From Puniceicoccaceae bacterium (GTDB lineage: Bacteria > Verrucomicrobiota > Verrucomicrobiia > Opitutales > Coraliomargaritaceae), in assembly GCA_002729725.1 (NCBI GenBank), contig PBYS01000002.1, positions 62,001 to 126,000 on the forward strand: a stretch of DNA of 64,000 nucleotides. Reading direction: 5' to 3'. The notes beneath the pieces are model-generated. The model saw nothing but the letters and a program-made list of their open reading frames with translations, was not told the origin of the DNA and did not search any database. The translations under genes and the position numbers were made by a program. Each line of letters starts with the position of its first letter. Positions within the stretch are counted from its first letter, which is position 1. Shown here in pieces: positions 60,956 through 64,000 of the stretch.

Positions 60956-61714
60956 CTAGCTAGCCGTGCGTGGCAACCAGTCCAGCACTTCACGAATCAT
61001 ACGGTCCCAATAGGACCATTCGTGGTCACCCGGCCCCTCCACATACTTGAGCGGAATTTCGTTCTCCGAGCACTGCCGGGCAAAGGCGCGGCTTTGCTCT
61101 AGTATAAAGTCATCGTATCCACAACAAGCAAACAAGCGCGGCAGATCGACGCCTGCTTGCTTGGCACGCTGCAATTGCGTCAACAAATCCACATCGCTGC
61201 CGCGTAAATTTTTATACGCCTCGCCAAACACCCAGCGCATCCAGCTAATTCTCTCAGGCTCTGTAGAACTAGAGAAAGCCGCCGCATCCAGCGAGCCAGA
61301 AAGGCTGGCTGCCGCTGCATAACGCTCGGGGTAACGCAGCGCACTGCGCATGGCACCATAGCCCCCCATCGAAAGGCCTGCGATGAAGTTATCCTCGCGG
61401 GCCTCGGACAAAGGAAAGAACGAGCGCATGACTTGTGGCAGCTCATGATCTATATAGTCCGCGTAGCGCAGACCTTCGTGCATGTTTTGATAGTAGCTCA
61501 GCCCTGCTGCAGGCATGACTACAGCCAGACTATGCTCGGCAGCATAGCGCTCGATCGCTGTTTGTCGCATCCATGCGCTATGATCATCGGTGCGCCCGTG
61601 TAAGAGCCACAAAGTGGAGTGCAACTGCTTGTTTGCCGTTTGGGGCAGCAACACATTCACGCTGACACCCATGCTTAAAGTTTCGGAGGCGAAGTCACAT
61701 TGAATAAAGGCCAT
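60956..61714 (-). CDS. Esterase of the alpha/beta-hydrolase, esterase D-like group
   Basis: A 252-residue serine hydrolase. The nucleophile elbow is GLSMGGYGA near residue 113; LLHGRTDDHSAWM near residue 38 forms the oxyanion loop, a YDDF segment near 195 gives the Asp and PGDHEWSYWD near 228 gives the His. It resembles EstA tributyrin esterase and acetyl-xylan-esterase-like proteins that remove acetyl groups from sugars. No signal peptide is seen. The ATG at 61714 (MAFIQCDF) is preferred over a GTG at 61738. It may work in carbohydrate deacetylation together with the neighbouring locus; this is inference. Confidence 0.82.
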   Translation of the reverse strand: MAFIQCDFASETLSMGVSVNVLLPQTANKQLHSTLWLLHGRTDDHSAWMRQTAIERYAAEHSLAVVMPAAGLSYYQNMHEGLRYADYIDHELPQVMRSFFPLSEAREDNFIAGLSMGGYGAMRSALRYPERYAAAASLSGSLDAAAFSSSTEPERISWMRWVFGEAYKNLRGSDVDLLTQLQRAKQAGVDLPRLFACCGYDDFILEQSRAFARQCSENEIPLKYVEGPGDHEWSYWDRMIREVLDWLPRTAS

Positions 61715-61869
61715 AATCGAGATCAGGTTTAGGCCCACAACTGCGACGACCTAGAGCAATCGAGTCAAGCGACGATCTAAGTAATCGCTCACGATACAGC
61801 AGAGCCACAAGGCCAGAGCCCTATTTGCAACAGTATAAGATTTGCGCTTACAGGGGGCTCAAAGGCAAC

Positions 61870-63375
61870 ATGTTAGCAATGTTACCTTTAGCCCTGACTA
61901 ACTTAAGTGCAATCGACCTCGGTATCGTAGGCGTCATCCTCGCCGTAGTCGTCGGCGCTGCCATTTATACCCGTCGCTATACCCGCAGCGTCGCCGACTT
62001 CTTATCAGCCAATCGCTGCGCCGGGCGCTACTTATTAACTTTAGCCTCTGGCATGTCGGGACTCGGAGCTATCACCATCGTCGCGCAATGGGAACAGGTC
62101 TATCAGGCAGGCTTCTCGGCAGGCTTCTGGGGGCAAATGATGGCGCCACTCGGACTGATCCTCGCGCTCTCTGGCTGGATCATCTACCGCTACCGAGAAA
62201 CTCGCTCCATGACATTGGCGCAGCTGATGGAAAAGCGCTACAGCCGCAAGTTTCGCGTCTTCTCTGGTTCACTTTGCTGGATCAGCGGTATCTTAAACTT
62301 CGGGATCTTCCCTGCAGTGACTGCGCGCTTCTTCATCTACTTCCTGGACCTACCGGTGTACACTTTCCCTTGGGAGGTGATTGTAGAAACTCTTAAACAA
62401 GCACCCGTGGGACAGTCGAAGCTCAATCCTTTCGATATCGATCGCCTGCCCGACTTTAATATCGGCTTCTTCATGATGATGCTCTTCATCGCGATTTACA
62501 ACTTCATGGTGTGGCAAGGCACACAGGGCTATAATAGCTCTGCCATTAATCCGCACGAAGCCAAAATGGCCGGCATCCTGGCCCAATTCCGCTCAGGGGT
62601 TACTTATTTGCTCATCCCACTCGCCGCGATCTGCGCCTATGTGCTGATGAATGCGCCGATTCACGAAGCTGCCACACTAGCTACTCAAGCGACCTTAGAT
62701 GGCTTGGGCGACCCTCAACTGGCCAAGCAATTGACCACCACTGTCGCGCTTTCAAATGTATTACCGGTCGGCATCATGGGCTTATTTGCTTCGGTCATGA
62801 TCATGGCGGCCGTTAGCACAGACACCACTTACCTCCACTCTTGGGGCAGCATTTTCATCCAAGATGTATTGATGCCGTGGCGCAGTTTACGAGGCCACCA
62901 AGATCGCTTAACACCAAAACTGCACTTACGCTGGCTCAAGCGCTCCATCATCGGAGTCGCCATCTTTGGCTGGTGCTTCAGCATGCTTTTCCCACTCAAG
63001 GAATTCATCCTAATGTATTTCCAAGTCACGGGCGCAATCTTCCTCGGTGGCGGCGGCGCAGTGCTGATCGGCGCGCTCTACTGGAAGCGCGGCACCACCT
63101 CGGGCGCCTGGGCTGCAATGATCACTGGCTCCTCACTGGCAGTGAGTGGCGTGTTGATCAACAATGTGCTCTGGCCCAAAGTCCTGCCCTCTATCAAGGA
63201 AAGCTACGCGGGCACGGAATGGATCACCAACCTACCGGAAACTTTTTGGCTCAATGGTATGCAACTCGGCTTCTTGTCTTCGCTGACTGCGATCGCAGCC
63301 TACATTATTGTATCTCTGATGGCCCCGGATCCTGAGATCGAGATGGACGATCACCTAACCGAAAAATCCTCATGA
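61870..63375 (+). CDS. Sodium:solute symporter (SSS family)
   Basis: About 501 residues with 13 or so membrane segments. The SSS core is recognised by VADFLSANRCAGRYLLTLASGMSGLGAI, TARFFIYFLDLPVYTFPWE and MAAVSTDTTYLHSWGSIFIQDV. These carriers couple sodium entry to sugar, amino acid or carboxylate import. The start was placed at the ATG at 61870 (MLAMLPLALT); the frame is open further upstream. It overlaps the lipoprotein gene by four bases (ATGA), and both probably serve uptake of the same carbohydrate. The solute is not identifiable. Confidence 0.88.
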   Translation: MLAMLPLALTNLSAIDLGIVGVILAVVVGAAIYTRRYTRSVADFLSANRCAGRYLLTLASGMSGLGAITIVAQWEQVYQAGFSAGFWGQMMAPLGLILALSGWIIYRYRETRSMTLAQLMEKRYSRKFRVFSGSLCWISGILNFGIFPAVTARFFIYFLDLPVYTFPWEVIVETLKQAPVGQSKLNPFDIDRLPDFNIGFFMMMLFIAIYNFMVWQGTQGYNSSAINPHEAKMAGILAQFRSGVTYLLIPLAAICAYVLMNAPIHEAATLATQATLDGLGDPQLAKQLTTTVALSNVLPVGIMGLFASVMIMAAVSTDTTYLHSWGSIFIQDVLMPWRSLRGHQDRLTPKLHLRWLKRSIIGVAIFGWCFSMLFPLKEFILMYFQVTGAIFLGGGGAVLIGALYWKRGTTSGAWAAMITGSSLAVSGVLINNVLWPKVLPSIKESYAGTEWITNLPETFWLNGMQLGFLSSLTAIAAYIIVSLMAPDPEIEMDDHLTEKSS

Positions 63376-64000
63376 GCCAAATGAAACGCCCGCTATGCTC
63401 CTTAATAGCGCTCAGCGCTTGCTCACTTTTCACAGCCTGCACAAAGACGATGACGCATTCATCCCCCACCACCGCGAGCACACTCTTACTGCCCGCCAAA
63501 CATGTCGAACGCTTCGAACTGGCACAGCCTTGGTTTAAAGAGAACGAAAGCCAATTCCGCCAGGGCTCCGTCGAGCTGCAGTGGACACCGCACGCACTGC
63601 TCGTGCATGCCAAACTCGAGGACGAACAAATCTACACCAGCTCCGACGCCGACAATCAGCACATGTGGGAGCTCGGCGACGTATTTGAAGTCTTCCTACA
63701 AATCGAAGGACACGAAGACTACTTTGAGCTCCACATCACGCCCGCGAACACACGCTTCCATGCGCACAAACCCAATGTGCCGGGCAACGACCCCAGCAGC
63801 GGCGAATGGAAACCGATCGACCACTGGCTCGTCAGCCCGATCGGCTTTGATGCGCAAGCAAGTCCGATCGAAGGTGGCTGGCAGGCCGCCCTACAAATCC
63901 CGCCCAGCGTACTCGGGCTCGAGAGCTTTGCGCCCGGCACCGAAATTCGGATCGCCTTTGCTCGCTACGACGGCGCCCCTCAGCGCCAACCGACACTCTC
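63372..64000 (+). CDS. Lipoprotein with CBM9-like domain, partial at the window end
   Basis: The frame is open from the ATG at 63372 to the window edge (209 codons). The N-terminus has a lipoprotein signal (LCSLIALSACSLFTAC, with Cys at about 23 as lipid attachment). Residues about 45-200 have the pattern of a carbohydrate-binding family 9-like domain: VELQWTPHALLVHAKLED, then WELGDVFEVFLQ and YFELHITPANTRF. Such domains sit on the cell surface and bind sugar chains or act as metal-binding DOMON-like folds. It is coupled to the symporter gene by ATGA. The C-terminus lies beyond the window. Confidence 0.7.
   Translation, partial: MSQMKRPLCSLIALSACSLFTACTKTMTHSSPTTASTLLLPAKHVERFELAQPWFKENESQFRQGSVELQWTPHALLVHAKLEDEQIYTSSDADNQHMWELGDVFEVFLQIEGHEDYFELHITPANTRFHAHKPNVPGNDPSSGEWKPIDHWLVSPIGFDAQASPIEGGWQAALQIPPSVLGLESFAPGTEIRIAFARYDGAPQRQPTL

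Overview
The window looks like chromosomal DNA from a Verrucomicrobiota bacterium, most probably Opitutae near Puniceicoccales/Coraliomargarita. This placement rests on gene content: an alternative complex III cluster joined to a cbb3 oxidase, exported beta-helix proteins with aspartate-rich repeats, a long-form NagB, and several small proteins that I associate with Opitutae from memory. No rRNA or tRNA gene and no CRISPR array was seen. Clear Shine-Dalgarno motifs are rare and occur mostly before tightly coupled downstream genes (recB, recD, actD, ccoO).

Region by region. 1-5.3 kb: end of a probable HD-domain membrane phosphodiesterase, ybeY, an ECF sigma/zinc anti-sigma pair, an Hsp15-like S4 protein, a methyltransferase, a beta-carbonic anhydrase and an orphan PAS histidine kinase. 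5.7-10.6 kb (minus strand): priA, an ABC exporter, a TPR protein and a hypothetical protein. 10.7-16.6 kb: an XRE regulator remnant, two coupled genes for exported proteins, and an ISAs1-like insertion sequence whose transposase has an N-terminal DruA (DUF4338) domain. The IS has clear 18-bp inverted ends, cuts the larger exported-protein gene, shows no target duplication, and carries a frameshift. 16.8-26.3 kb (minus strand): a YhhQ-type queuosine-precursor transporter and recD, recB and recC. 26.4-28.5 kb: a LysR regulator divergent from lrgAB.

28.6-42.9 kb (minus strand) is the respiratory block: actABCDEF (quinol:cytochrome c oxidoreductase), a small membrane protein, ccoS and ccoNOP, preceded by a small Tat-like exported protein and a copper P-type ATPase. 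Electrons would pass from quinol through alternative complex III to a high-affinity cbb3 oxidase whose CcoP-like subunit has one heme instead of two. 42.9-46.7 kb (minus strand): rimB-like protease, rimK fused to an RCK_C-like domain, an aspartoacylase-like metalloenzyme and an M42 aminopeptidase, which together look like a module for adding and removing glutamate tails. 46.9-49.9 kb: an acidic hypothetical protein, a divergent sigma-like protein and a PhoD-like exported protein that has lost its metal-binding motifs.

49.9-55.3 kb is a zone of decay: a 3'-truncated SRPBCC gene, a 5'-truncated EamA transporter and a glutaminase gene with an internal deletion, mixed with intact genes (inositol-phosphatase-like, kinase-like, MtfA, GAF). 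55.3-64 kb is an amino-sugar locus: an AraC regulator divergent from long-form nagB (with a degenerate PIG-L domain), a ROK-like kinase, an active-looking PIG-L deacetylase, and further on an esterase, a sodium:solute symporter and a lipoprotein with a CBM9-like domain that runs off the window.
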